Below are positions 34,966-44,242 of a DNA stretch of 64,000 nucleotides, in pieces; position 1 is the stretch's first letter, and every line of letters starts with the position of its first letter. Under the pieces are notes generated by a model, which did no database searches, was not told the origin of the DNA, and saw only the letters and a program-made list of their open reading frames with translations. Location: contig NZ_LMMP01000002.1 of assembly GCF_001422815.1 (NCBI RefSeq), positions 6,011 through 70,010 of the forward strand, given 5' to 3'. The stretch is from Methylobacterium sp. Leaf91. GTDB taxonomy: Bacteria; Pseudomonadota; Alphaproteobacteria; Rhizobiales; Beijerinckiaceae. A program made the position numbers and the translations under genes.

Positions 34966-36029
34966 GGATCGCGCTCCTCGCCCATCTGCGCCATCCGGTG
35001 GCGGCTCCCTTCGCCGGCGGCATGGAAGCCCATTGCTGGACCCTCGCCGAGGGGCTGATGGCGCGGGGACACGAGGTGGTGCTGTTCGCCGCCGGGGACA
35101 GCGACCCGCGCTTCGCGATCGATCCGGTGATCCCGGTGCATCACGAGCGCAGCTTCCCCGGTCTGGAGCACCGGGGCGATTCCGGGCTCAAGGCTCATGT
35201 GGATGCCGGCTACGCCGCCGCCTGCGACCGGATCGCGGCCGGCGGCTTCGACGTGCTGCACAACAACTCGCTGAGCCGCCTGCCCCTGGAGCGTCGGCGC
35301 TTGGCGGCGGTGCCGACCGTGACGTCGCTCCACGTCCCGCCCTACGACGCCCTGCGCTGGTTCGTGCACGAGAGCCTCGTGCCTGGGCACCGGATCACCG
35401 TCACGTCGGAGGCCCAGAGCCGGGTCTGGTGGCCCGATGCGCCACCGGAGAATGTGTCCGTCCTCCATAACGGCATCGATCCTCGCGCCTGGCCTTATCG
35501 TGATCGGGGCGATGGCAGCGCCGTCTGGTCCGGGCGCATCGCGCCCATCAAGGGCACTCATCTCGCCGTCGCGGCGGCGCAGCGCGCCGGCCTCCCCCTG
35601 ACGTTGTTCGGTCCGATCGAGGATCGGGAATACTGGGACGCGCGGGTCGCCCCGCAGCTCGGCGGCGCCATCCGCTACGGCGGCCACCTCTCCGGCGACA
35701 CCCTTGCGAAGGAGGTCGGCCGCGCCTCCGTCTTCCTGTTCACGCCCTGCTGGGACGAGCCCTTCGGCCTCGTGGCGATCGAGGCCATGGCCTGCGGCGT
35801 GCCGGTGGCCGGGATCATGATGGGGGCCGCCGCGGAGGTCGTGGGCGAGGCCGGATACCTCGTGCCGCCGGACGACATTTCTGCGCTCGCCGTCGCGATC
35901 GGTGAGACCCTCACGATCCCGCGCGAGGTCCCGCACGCCCGTGTCATGCGCCTGTTCACCCGCGATCTCTGGCTGGAACGCTGCGAGGCCCTCTACGCGC
36001 AAGTGCAGGCGCAGGTGAAGCGGCCCTGA
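34962..36029 (+). CDS. Family 4 glycosyltransferase
   Basis: 355 residues from a GTG that overlaps the previous stop by four bases. GT4 features: the start RIALLAHLRHPVAAPFAGGMEA, AVWSGRIAPIKGTHLAVAAA (donor site) and DEPFGLVAIEAMACG (E-x7-E). GIDPRAWPYRD resembles the mannosyl/glucosyltransferase subgroup that includes UDP-glucose:tetrahydrobiopterin-like enzymes. It is the last glycosyltransferase of the plus-strand run; a methyltransferase follows 61 bp later. Confidence 0.85.
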   Translation: MRIALLAHLRHPVAAPFAGGMEAHCWTLAEGLMARGHEVVLFAAGDSDPRFAIDPVIPVHHERSFPGLEHRGDSGLKAHVDAGYAAACDRIAAGGFDVLHNNSLSRLPLERRRLAAVPTVTSLHVPPYDALRWFVHESLVPGHRITVTSEAQSRVWWPDAPPENVSVLHNGIDPRAWPYRDRGDGSAVWSGRIAPIKGTHLAVAAAQRAGLPLTLFGPIEDREYWDARVAPQLGGAIRYGGHLSGDTLAKEVGRASVFLFTPCWDEPFGLVAIEAMACGVPVAGIMMGAAAEVVGEAGYLVPPDDISALAVAIGETLTIPREVPHARVMRLFTRDLWLERCEALYAQVQAQVKRP

Positions 36030-36090
36030 GTTCCCTCGCCCCTCCGGATGCCCGCCCCGAGGTTGGGCGCAACCTCTTCGTGAGCCGCCC

Positions 36091-36774
36091 ATGAGCCCCA
36101 TTCCCTGGACCCGCCGCGCCGTCATCGACGCCCTCTGGCACGGCCGCGATCCCTTCGCGAACCCGCCGGATGACCTGCGGCCCCTCGATCTCCAGGGCTG
36201 GCGCAGCGTCCATCCCTATCTCGACGAAGCCATCATCGAATTCCGGCCTCACGTGGTGGTGGAGATCGGCGCCTGGAAGGGCGCGAGCACACTGCATCTG
36301 GCCAGGACCATGGCGGCGCATGGCATCGAGGGAACCGTCATCGCGGTGGATACCTGGCTCGGCGCCGTCGATCATTGGGCGGATTCGGGTCTGTTCGCCG
36401 AACTTGCCACCGAACACGGCTATCCGAGCCTCTACCGGAGCTTCCTTGCCAACGTCCTGCGCGAGGGGCTGGCGGACCGGGTCGTGCCGCTTCCACTGGA
36501 CTCGGTGAACGCTGCGGAACTGATGCGCCTACGCAACGTCACGGCCGACGTCATCCATCTGGATGCCGGCCACGAAGAGGCCTCCGTGGCGGCGGACCTT
36601 CGGGCGTGGTGGCCGGTTCTGCGCCCGGGCGGCCTGTTCGTCGCCGACGATTATGACCGCCTGGGTGGGAGCTTCCCCGGGGTCACGCGGGCGGTCGACG
36701 CCTTCTGCGCGGAAGCCGGCGTAAAGGGGCCCTGGTCGCAGGAGGGGAAGTGCAAGTTCCTCAAGCCGGTCTGA
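36091..36774 (+). CDS. SAM-dependent methyltransferase (Methyltransf_24/CmcI-like)
   Basis: 227 residues. SAM-binding motif I VVEIGAWKGASTLHLA, with the W-K-G-x-S form typical of CmcI/Methyltransf_24, motif II VIAVDTWLG, and post-motifs VIHLDAGHEEASVAADLRAW and GGLFVADDYD. Enzymes of this type methylate hydroxyls of sugars or secondary metabolites. Its position at the end of the glycosyltransferase run suggests O-methylation of the glycan or its terminal residue. No signal peptide; cytosolic. Confidence 0.8.
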   Translation: MSPIPWTRRAVIDALWHGRDPFANPPDDLRPLDLQGWRSVHPYLDEAIIEFRPHVVVEIGAWKGASTLHLARTMAAHGIEGTVIAVDTWLGAVDHWADSGLFAELATEHGYPSLYRSFLANVLREGLADRVVPLPLDSVNAAELMRLRNVTADVIHLDAGHEEASVAADLRAWWPVLRPGGLFVADDYDRLGGSFPGVTRAVDAFCAEAGVKGPWSQEGKCKFLKPV

Positions 36775-36814
36775 AACCTAGGCCGGGTGCATCGGCACCT
36801 CGGACGCCATCGCT

Positions 36815-37882
36815 TCAGAAGGCATAGCGGACTTGGCAATAGGGCATCAGCTCGGCCAGATGATCCTTGAAACGCGCGATCCACCGCCCTTTCCAGCCGC
36901 TTCGATAGCGCAGGTTGTCGCCGCCACCCTGTGACCGTTTTTCCTCCTGGATATCGGGCCGCCAGAGCAGGTCCTCCGCGCGGGGATGCCAGTTCAGGTT
37001 GACGGCGTGGAGATCCGCATTGTGCGTGAGCAGGATGATCTCGGCCTTGAGTTGCGCCTTCGCCGCCGCCCCGATCCCGTCATCGATGGCGGTGAACAGT
37101 TCTCGCCAATCGGCCTCCCAGCCTTCGTAGAGGATGACCGGCGAGAAGTTCACATGGACTTCGAACCCTGCCGCCACGAAGTCGTCGATGGCGGCGATGC
37201 GTTCACGCATCGGGGCCGTGCGCACATCCACCACTTTCGCGATCCGTTCGGGCATCAGGGAGAAGCGGATCCGGGTCTTGCCCTGTGGATCGTAGGTCAG
37301 CAGCTCCCGGTTCACGGCCTTCGTGGCGAAGGAGGCCTTGGCGTTCGGGAGATCCCGAAACAGACCGACCATGTCGCGCACGTTGTCCGAGAGGCTCGCA
37401 TCCACGGAGAGATCGCCATTCTCGCCGAGATCGTAGACCCAATGGTCGGCATCCACCGTATCCGGCTCGGGAAGCCTTCCCTGGCGCGCGGCATGGCGGG
37501 CGATGGCGGCGCAGACCTGCTCGACATTGACGAAGAGGGAAATCGGGTTGGCGAAACCCTTGCGACGGGGGACGTAGCAATAGGCGCAGGCCATGGCGCA
37601 GCCATTCGAGGTGGAGGGCGCGATGAAATGGGCGCTGCGCCCATTCGGCCGCATCGTCAGGCCCTTCTTCACCCCGAGCACCAAGGTCGAGCGCTTGATC
37701 CGCAGCCAGTCCTCCGCCGAGCCTTCGTTGCCGTGCAGGGAGGGGATGTTCCAGTGCGACGGCACCTCGATCCGCTCGGCGTCGGGGAAGCGGTCGAGGA
37801 TGGCGAGGCCGCGCGGAAAATTCGAAACCGCAGGCTCGTGGTAGATCGTCCTGATATCCAGAATGTCGCGGGAAAGGGCCAT
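36815..37882 (-). CDS. Spore photoproduct lyase-like radical SAM protein
   Basis: 355 residues from the ATG at 37882 (MALSRDILDIRTIYHEP); the open frame upstream is not family sequence. The radical SAM cluster motif is C-x3-C-x2-C in GCAMACAYCYVPRR. The rest (APSTSNGCAMA, SLMPERIAKVVD, ILLTHNADLHAVNLNWHP, YCQVRYAF) matches the alphaproteobacterial SPL-like family. Bacillus SPL repairs the spore UV photoproduct, but this organism does not sporulate; the function of these homologues is undetermined (DNA repair or another radical reaction). It converges with the methyltransferase gene and is preceded by a 220-bp gap that holds the CtrA box of the next gene. Confidence 0.85.
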   Translation of the reverse strand: MALSRDILDIRTIYHEPAVSNFPRGLAILDRFPDAERIEVPSHWNIPSLHGNEGSAEDWLRIKRSTLVLGVKKGLTMRPNGRSAHFIAPSTSNGCAMACAYCYVPRRKGFANPISLFVNVEQVCAAIARHAARQGRLPEPDTVDADHWVYDLGENGDLSVDASLSDNVRDMVGLFRDLPNAKASFATKAVNRELLTYDPQGKTRIRFSLMPERIAKVVDVRTAPMRERIAAIDDFVAAGFEVHVNFSPVILYEGWEADWRELFTAIDDGIGAAAKAQLKAEIILLTHNADLHAVNLNWHPRAEDLLWRPDIQEEKRSQGGGDNLRYRSGWKGRWIARFKDHLAELMPYCQVRYAF

Positions 37883-38101
37883 GCGGTGTCCTGCGGCGCG
37901 CGTTCGCCCCGTGCCACGTAAGATAGGGCTCTGGGGGCCGGAGGGGATGGCCCTCGCCGTCGATCTGGTCGTCGCGCCGCCCGTGTTTCGGGGCTCGATC
38001 GAGTCCAGCGGACGAGTGACGGGCCATCGCGGGGGAGCGAACGTCGCGCGGCGGAAATCCGAGGCGGAGATTGGCCGCCGGGCCCGATGAGCCACCCTAT
38101 C

Positions 38102-38118
38102 GTTAACAGATAATTAAC
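38102..38118. promoter_or_regulatory. Full CtrA-binding site
   Basis: GTTAACAGATAATTAAC is an exact match to the alphaproteobacterial CtrA consensus TTAA-N7-TTAAC, and its ends make it readable in both directions. It lies 67 bp before the TTG start of the small gene at 38185, at a distance fitting promoter binding. CtrA is the cell-cycle/motility master regulator in this class. The match is seen in sequence; binding is inferred. Confidence 0.7.
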
Positions 38119-38170
38119 CTCGCCCTCTTTGCGGCGGTGTCGAAACATGCGCTCAAGACGCGTCCGTCAC

Positions 38171-38179
38171 AGGAGGTGA
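38171..38179 (+). promoter_or_regulatory. Strong ribosome-binding site deciding a TTG start
   Basis: AGGAGGTGA is a perfect anti-16S match five bases before the TTG at 38185. It lies inside the longer frame that starts at 38137, which has no such site, so it argues that translation begins at the TTG. Confidence 0.7.
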
Positions 38180-38184
38180 AACTA

Positions 38185-38373
38185 TTGCCTTGGTTGCCGC
38201 GTATCTCGGGCATGATCTGCTTCGACACGCTCATCGATCAGCTGGAATTGGAAAAGCAGGCCCTTGCGCGGGAGATGGCGCATCGCGGACCCGCGCCTTA
38301 CACCCTCATCGACATGCTGATCGCGCTCGACCAGAAAATTTGCGCCTTGAGAATCCTGAGTGAAGACCGCTGA
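38185..38373 (+). CDS. Small protein under CtrA-type promoter, function unknown
   Basis: 62 residues from the TTG at 38185, chosen for the perfect ribosome site; the same frame is open from an ATG at 38137. The sequence is mostly one amphipathic helix (FDTLIDQLELEKQALAREM), a proline break (HRGPAPYT), and a second helix (LIDMLIALDQKICALRIL). This is a helical-hairpin type of small cytosolic protein. No family is recognised. Its promoter carries a perfect CtrA box. The next gene is a convergent MHYT-GGDEF-EAL protein, so a role in cell-cycle or c-di-GMP signalling is possible but unproven. Confidence 0.65.
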   Translation: MPWLPRISGMICFDTLIDQLELEKQALAREMAHRGPAPYTLIDMLIALDQKICALRILSEDR

Positions 38374-38500
38374 CGCCGCTTTGGCCGATGCGAAGTCTCC
38401 CGGGTTTGCGGTCAGGTAGGACAGGACGTTTCTGACGAGTCTTCCTTTGCGTTGACTCCCCGGGGGAGACCGATCCATCACCGGGAGTTCGTGACCAGCT

Positions 38501-41308
38501 TCAAGCGGCAGCGCTTTGCTTCCTGGTGGAAGCGAACTCGAACGCTTCCAGGGCAGGGAGGGGCCTGCTCAGAAGATAGCCCTGAGCTTCCGTGCATCCT
38601 TCGCGACGAATGCAGGACAGTTGAACGTCGTTCTCGACCCCTTCCGCCGTGATGCTCGCTCCCATGCGTCCGCCAAGTCCGACGATGGCGCGGACGATGG
38701 CGGCGGTGTCCGCATCGGCGATCTCGGAAACGAACGACCGGTCGATCTTGATCTTGTCGAAGGGAAATCGACGCAGGTAGTTGAGGGATGAGTAGCCGGT
38801 GCCGAAATCGTCCAGCGCGATGCGGATCCCGAGCGCACGAAGCCGGTGAAGGCAAGCCGTCACGCTGTCCGCATCACCAATGAGCACGCTCTCGGTGATC
38901 TCCAGCTCCAGGCGGTCCGGCCGCAGACCGGACGCGGCCAAAGCCGATACGACGCAATGCTCCAGGCCGGGCGTCGTGAATTGCGCGGCCGAGACGTTCA
39001 CCGCCACCCGGAGGTCGCCTGGCCAAGCCGCCGCTTCGCGGCAGGCTTCCCGCAGGGCCCAGCTGCCGAGGGGAACGATCAGGCCGGTCTCCTCGGCCAA
39101 TGGGATGAAATCAGCCGGCGAAACCAAGCCTTTGACGGGGTGACGCCAGCGCATCAGGGCCTCGAAGCCGCTGGTCGTGTCGGTGGCAAGCTCGATAATC
39201 GGTTGATAGTACAATTCGAACTGACCCAGCCGCACGGCTTCGCGCAAATCGAGTTCGAGAACGTTGCGCGCGGCGATCGCCGCATCCATGCCGGGCTCAT
39301 AGAAGCGGAACGTGTTCCGCCCGGCCGCCTTGGCGCGGTAAAGGGCGATGTCGGCATTCTTGAACAACTGATCCGGGTCGCCGCCATCCTGCGGCCCGAC
39401 AGCGATGCCGATGCTGACGCCGACACTGACGGAGCGGCCGCCGAGGTCGAAGGGCGATTGCAGCGCCTCGATCACCTGCTGCGCCGTGGTGGTGGCAGTC
39501 TGAAGGAGATCGGGTTCTCTCAGCACGATGGCAAATTCGTCGCCGCCCAATCGCGCAACGGTGTCGCCCTCGTGAATGACCGACGTCAACCGCTCGGCGA
39601 CGGCTCGAAGGAGGCTGTCTCCCGCCGGATGGCCGAGGCTGTCATTGACCGCTTTGAAGCGGTCGAGGTCGCAGGCGAGGACGGCGAAGATGTGCCCGCG
39701 TCGTTGGGCATTGTCCATTTCCCGGCCGAGCCGGTCCCGGAACAGCGCGCGGTTGGGCAGGCCGGTCAGCACATCATGCGTGGCCAGATGTTCGAGCTGA
39801 TGTTCCGCATGCTTGCGTTCCGCGATGTCGATATGCGTGCCGACCATGCGCAGCGGGCGTCCGGTTGCGTCGCGTGTCACCACCTTGCCGCGCGATAAGA
39901 TCCAGGTATGGCCCCCGTCCTTCTTCCGCATGCGAAGTTCGCATTCGAAAATCGGCGTTCGCCCGCCGATATGGTCGAGGAGGAGCCGGCGGACCGTCGC
40001 GACATCGACGGGATGCGTTAGCTGTTCGCATGCCTCGATATGCCCCTCGATCTCGCCGGGATCGTAGCCGAGCATGCTCTGCCAACGGTCCGAGAGCCAC
40101 ACCTTGCCCGTCGGGAGGTCCCAGTCCCAAAGGCCGTCGCTGCCGCTGTCCAGGGCGAAAGCGAGCCGTTCTTCGCTGGATCGTAACGCCGTTTCCGCGG
40201 CCTTGCGGTCGGTGACGTCGCGTAACGACGACACGTAGCCGATGGGCTCGGACGAGCCGGGCAGGCGCGTGACCTTGAGGCACGCTTCGATCCATACCCA
40301 GGAGCCGTCCTGCCGACGATAGCGCTGGGTCGTGATAGCTCCCTCGATCCGGCCCTCGACAAGGTCGGAGAGAACATGTCGGTATTGGGCGATATCTTCG
40401 GGATGGACGAAATCGATGGGCCGGGTGCCAATGATGTCTTCGGGAGGATAACCGAGCACCGCCACCGACGCGGGCGAGACATAACGGCGGATGGTATCGA
40501 GGTCGGACCAGATGATGACGTCTTTGGTGTTCTCCGCGAGAAGCCGATAAGCGGCTTCGCTCGTGCGCAACGCTTGGTTGGCCCGGCGCATGCGGTCGAC
40601 GAACAGGGCGAGTCCCGCGAAACCGACAATCGTCAGCATGGTCGCGGCGATGCCCGACGCCAGCGCGAAACGCGGCAGGCTCGACGCAATTTCGGGCGCG
40701 GCCATGTTCGGGATCAGCTCGGCTGCGCCCATGGCGGCGAAATGCACGCCCGCGACGGAAATCGTCAGGAGCGTCGCCGCCACGGTGGTGGCGTATCGAA
40801 GCGTGTCGCGTGCAAAAATCACGAAGGCGATGGCCGTCAGCGACCAGCCGATGAGCAGCGCCGTGGCGAGGAGCGGCCAGTTCATCACAGGGGTAGCGGC
40901 GACCTGCAGGCTCGCCATCCCCGCGAGATGCATCCCCGTCATGCTGATGCCCAGGATCACCGCGGCCGCGACAGCCACCGCGGGGGCTGCGCTCCATCGG
41001 GACAAGGCGAGCGCCACCAGCGAACCGAGGATGCCGACAAGAAGGGAAACGAGGGTGAGCGTCAGATCGTAGCCGGTCGCGAGGCCTGGATCATAGCCGA
41101 GCATCCCGATGAAGTGGGTGCTCCACATGCCGGCACCGGCCGAGAAACCAGCCGCGAACAGCCAGGCCCATGTCTCGAAGCCCTGGCTTCGAAAGACGTG
41201 GCGGACGAGCCGCAGAGCGGTGTGACTCGACACCCAGCATACGAGGATGGCCAGTGGTACGACCCACCAGTGATGCTCCTCGGTCATGCACAAAAATGCA
41301 CGATACAT
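38501..41308 (-). CDS. MHYT-PAS-PAS-GGDEF-EAL membrane protein (c-di-GMP turnover)
   Basis: 935 residues from the ATG at 41308 (MYRAFLCMTEEHHWW), which matches the usual start of MHYT proteins; frame codons upstream are not needed. Seven hydrophobic segments (about 10-240) contain the MHYT-like repeats THFIGML, TGMHLAGM and AGVHFAAM. Two PAS/PAC domains follow (about 255-375 and 378-505). Then GGDEF (active motif RLGGDEFAIVL, with I-site residues not obvious) and EAL (GFEALMRW, DDFGTGYSS, ITAEGVE). Both signatures are intact, so diguanylate cyclase and phosphodiesterase activity are each possible. MHYT domains are proposed to sense diatomic gases through bound metal. Inner membrane. Confidence 0.92.
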   Translation of the reverse strand: MYRAFLCMTEEHHWWVVPLAILVCWVSSHTALRLVRHVFRSQGFETWAWLFAAGFSAGAGMWSTHFIGMLGYDPGLATGYDLTLTLVSLLVGILGSLVALALSRWSAAPAVAVAAAVILGISMTGMHLAGMASLQVAATPVMNWPLLATALLIGWSLTAIAFVIFARDTLRYATTVAATLLTISVAGVHFAAMGAAELIPNMAAPEIASSLPRFALASGIAATMLTIVGFAGLALFVDRMRRANQALRTSEAAYRLLAENTKDVIIWSDLDTIRRYVSPASVAVLGYPPEDIIGTRPIDFVHPEDIAQYRHVLSDLVEGRIEGAITTQRYRRQDGSWVWIEACLKVTRLPGSSEPIGYVSSLRDVTDRKAAETALRSSEERLAFALDSGSDGLWDWDLPTGKVWLSDRWQSMLGYDPGEIEGHIEACEQLTHPVDVATVRRLLLDHIGGRTPIFECELRMRKKDGGHTWILSRGKVVTRDATGRPLRMVGTHIDIAERKHAEHQLEHLATHDVLTGLPNRALFRDRLGREMDNAQRRGHIFAVLACDLDRFKAVNDSLGHPAGDSLLRAVAERLTSVIHEGDTVARLGGDEFAIVLREPDLLQTATTTAQQVIEALQSPFDLGGRSVSVGVSIGIAVGPQDGGDPDQLFKNADIALYRAKAAGRNTFRFYEPGMDAAIAARNVLELDLREAVRLGQFELYYQPIIELATDTTSGFEALMRWRHPVKGLVSPADFIPLAEETGLIVPLGSWALREACREAAAWPGDLRVAVNVSAAQFTTPGLEHCVVSALAASGLRPDRLELEITESVLIGDADSVTACLHRLRALGIRIALDDFGTGYSSLNYLRRFPFDKIKIDRSFVSEIADADTAAIVRAIVGLGGRMGASITAEGVENDVQLSCIRREGCTEAQGYLLSRPLPALEAFEFASTRKQSAAA

Positions 41309-41530
41309 CCAACGACAGCCTTTCGCCAATTAGGGGCGAGCCTGCCGGGGTACGGTTTAAAAAACTCGGAACTTTTGCCTTAAGTTATAATAGAGGTCTG
41401 ATCGAGACGGGGATTTCCTCAATAAAGCCGCGACCTCCTGGCTCGCCGCCGACCTGTTCAGATGCCGGGTCCCGGCGACCGGTGCTCACGGAGAGCGAGC
41501 CTTGCCCCAGGCTTCGGGAAACCGCACCCG

Positions 41531-41839
41531 CTACTTCCAGCCGCCACCGGGCAAGCGGCCGTGATAGGGCGTGTTGCGACAATGCCCCCACGGCCCGCGC
41601 CAGTAACCGGGAGGGCAGCCATTGCCGGCCCGTGCCTGATACCAGCCGCCCGGCAGGCGACCGACATAAGGCGTCGAGCGGCAATGGCCCCATGGGCCAC
41701 GCCACGCTCCTGGCCCGCAGCCTCCGGCAACGCTCAGCACCGGAGCCTCACTCGCAAGATTTGAGGCGATGGGAAAGGCCATCGCAGGCACCGATGCCAA
41801 ACTGCAGATGGCGACCAGGGCGGGAATGCATGGCTTCAT
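41531..41839 (-). CDS. Secreted GCG_CRPN-type protein with duplicated Cys-rich repeat
   Basis: 102 residues from the ATG at 41839, ten bases after GAGG. Signal peptide (about 1-23, ending PAMAF). The mature part begins with GGCGPGAWRGPWGHCR. It contains two copies of the GPWGHCRxTPYxGRLPGG unit separated by YQARAGNGCPPGYWR. This is the GCG_CRPN pattern: a Gly-Cys-Gly prefix followed by short Cys/Arg/Pro repeats. It is expected in the periplasm or envelope; the function of the family is unknown. The Cys spacing could form disulphides or bind metal. Confidence 0.75.
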   Translation of the reverse strand: MKPCIPALVAICSLASVPAMAFPIASNLASEAPVLSVAGGCGPGAWRGPWGHCRSTPYVGRLPGGWYQARAGNGCPPGYWRGPWGHCRNTPYHGRLPGGGWK

Positions 41840-42460
41840 CGTAATGATCCTCACATGGCGAGGGGATTACGCATGGTGAACTCGCGTTTTGCAAACAGCA
41901 TCACGAGTGGCAGTTAGCAAAACCTATCGATAAACTGCACATTCATCCATTGATGTCGTCGATGCGCGCGTCGTTACGCTGGCGACCTTCTCGTTCGGGC
42001 GTCGAAATCCCCGCTCCGCGCATCGTTATGCGTCGCTTCAAGAGCGTGGAGAGGAAGAATCGAGCCCGGAGCCCGAAACGCATCGGTTCCACCGTCGCGG
42101 ACACGGTCGCATCCACGATGCTGGTGGTTCTCGCTCGCCTCCCGGCCGACCGAAATGAAGCGTTTCGCATCGGTCATCCCGGTCGAGACGGGATTTATGG
42201 GCCGGCTCGGATGCAATTCCGGTCCGGTCCATGGGATGGCACGCGCCGCGTTCTTTGCCGCTTGAAGGCGCGGTCTAGAACAGGAAGTTGTCGGCGCTCA
42301 GCGACTGTGTTGGAGCAAGAAGCCGAGCATCCGCCTTTGCGGCGCGATGGCATCTCTTGAATGGCGTCCTGACGTCCCTGCATTTGGTTCGTGCCATTGC
42401 CAAGGAAGGGGGCCGTCAGAACGGCAGGGCCGATCCGAAAGGACGCGCCGGCCCTCGGGA
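41840..42460. other. 620-bp stretch without supported gene
   Basis: Overlapping frames of 60-150 codons occur on both strands, but their products are Arg/Ser-rich and unlike any family, as expected for GC-rich non-coding DNA. It contains the leader of the GCG_CRPN gene and the 3' flank of the ABC exporter. No hairpin with a T-run was noticed. Confidence 0.4.
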
Positions 42461-44242
42461 TCACGGCATAGCGTTCTCCAGGATGACCTTCCGGGCGGCC
42501 ATCCGCACCCGGTCCGCCGCATCGTCGGCCTGGGCGAATTGCGCGTTGTAGAGGCGCCGGTAGGCCCCGTTCGCCGAGAGAAGCACCTCGTGCCGTCCCT
42601 GCTCCACGATGCCTTCCGGACCGACCACGACGATCCGGTCCGCCTTGCGGATCGTGGCGAGCCGGTGGGCGATGACGAGGGTGGTGCGGCCCTCGGAGAG
42701 TTCCACGAGGGAGCCCTGGATCGCCTGTTCGGTCTCGCTGTCGAGGGCCGAGGTGGCCTCATCCAGTATCAGGATCGGCGGGTTCTTGAGAAACACGCGG
42801 GCAATGGCGAGGCGCTGCTTCTGGCCACCCGAGAGTTTGACGCCGCGTTCGCCGACGACGGTGTCGAGGCCATTGGGCAGGCCCTCGATCAGGGCGGTGA
42901 GCTTGGCCCGCTCCGCGGCCTGCGCGATCTCCGCCTCGGTGGCGTCGAGCCGGCCATAGGCGATGTTCTCGCGGATCGTGCCCGCGAACAGGAAGACGTC
43001 CTGCTGCACGATGCCGATCTGCCGGCGCAGGGAGGCGAGGGTGAGGTCGCGGATGTCGATGCCGTCGACGGTGATGCGCCCGCTCTCTACCTCGTAAAAC
43101 CGCGGAATGAGGGAGCACAACGTCGTCTTGCCGGCCCCGGACGGGCCGACGAAAGCGACGGTCTCCCCGGCCGCGATGTCGAGATCGAGCCCCGACAGGA
43201 CGGGCCGGCCGGCGGTGTAGCCAAAACTCACCTCCTCGAAGCGGATGTCGCCCTTCAGCGCCGGCACGGAGACGGCGCCGGGGCGGTCGACGATGTCGGG
43301 TTCGGTAGCGAGCAACTCCGCGTAGCGCCGGAAGCCCGCGACCCCCTTCGGGTAGGTCTCGACGACGGCGCCGATCTTCTCGAGCGGTCTGTAGAAGACG
43401 CCCACTAGCAGCAGGAACCCGATGAACCCACCGGGCGAGAGCTCACCGCGCACGACGAAGGCCGCGCCGCCCAGCAGCACGACGATCTGGACGAGCCGCA
43501 TGCCGAGATAATTGATCGACAGGCTGGCCGCCATGATCCGGTAGGCTTCGAGCTTGGTCTCGCGGTATTTCCGGTTGTCGGAGGCGAACAGGCGCCGCTC
43601 ATGCGGCTCGTTGGCGAAGGCCTGCACCACGCGGATGCCGCCGACATTCTCCTCGATCCGGGCATTGAAGGCGGCGACACGACCGTATTGCGTCTGCCAG
43701 TTCCGGGTCATGCGACCGCCGTAGCGGAGGGTGACGAAGGCGATCACCGGCAGGATGGCGGCGGTCAGGAAGGCCAGGGGCGGGTGGACGTAGACCATCA
43801 GCGCGAAGGCGCCGACCAAGGTCATCACCGCGATGAAGAGGTCTTCCGGCCCGTGATGGGCGACCTCGCCGATCTCCTCCAGATCCTTGGTGACGCGGGC
43901 GACGAGGTGACCGGTCTTCTGGTTGTCGAAATAGCGGAACGAGAGCTTCTGCAGATGATCGAAGGCACGGCGACGCATCTCGGTCTCGATATTGATGCCG
44001 AGCACGTGCCCCCAATAGGTCACCACCACCATGAGGCCGGCATTGGCCACGTAGATCACGCCGAGGCCGACGGCGGCGAGCACGATCAACTGCCAGTCCT
44101 GGCGCGGCAGCAGCACATCCACGAAGGCCTTCACGGCCATGGGAAAGCCCAGTTCGAGCAGGCCCGACAGGACCGCGCAGCCGAAATCGACAAGGAACAG
44201 GGTCCGGTGCGGGCGGTAATAAGCGAGGAAGTCCTTCAGCAT
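42461..44242 (-). CDS. ABC transporter, fused membrane and ATPase domains
   Basis: 593 residues from the ATG at 44242 (MLKDFLAYYRPHRTLFLVDFG); the long open frame upstream is the neighbour in another phase. A six-helix type IV exporter membrane domain (about 15-310) is followed by an ATPase domain (about 340-575) with Walker A GPSGAGKTT, signature LSGGQKQRLAIARVF, Walker B ILILDEATSALD and H-loop IAHRLAT. It is a half-transporter and should work as a dimer. It overlaps the FhuF-like reductase gene by seven bases and is the last gene of the operon. In that setting it most likely moves a siderophore or its precursor (export, or IrtAB-like import), but lipid A export-like roles share this architecture. 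Confidence 0.85.
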   Translation of the reverse strand: MLKDFLAYYRPHRTLFLVDFGCAVLSGLLELGFPMAVKAFVDVLLPRQDWQLIVLAAVGLGVIYVANAGLMVVVTYWGHVLGINIETEMRRRAFDHLQKLSFRYFDNQKTGHLVARVTKDLEEIGEVAHHGPEDLFIAVMTLVGAFALMVYVHPPLAFLTAAILPVIAFVTLRYGGRMTRNWQTQYGRVAAFNARIEENVGGIRVVQAFANEPHERRLFASDNRKYRETKLEAYRIMAASLSINYLGMRLVQIVVLLGGAAFVVRGELSPGGFIGFLLLVGVFYRPLEKIGAVVETYPKGVAGFRRYAELLATEPDIVDRPGAVSVPALKGDIRFEEVSFGYTAGRPVLSGLDLDIAAGETVAFVGPSGAGKTTLCSLIPRFYEVESGRITVDGIDIRDLTLASLRRQIGIVQQDVFLFAGTIRENIAYGRLDATEAEIAQAAERAKLTALIEGLPNGLDTVVGERGVKLSGGQKQRLAIARVFLKNPPILILDEATSALDSETEQAIQGSLVELSEGRTTLVIAHRLATIRKADRIVVVGPEGIVEQGRHEVLLSANGAYRRLYNAQFAQADDAADRVRMAARKVILENAMP

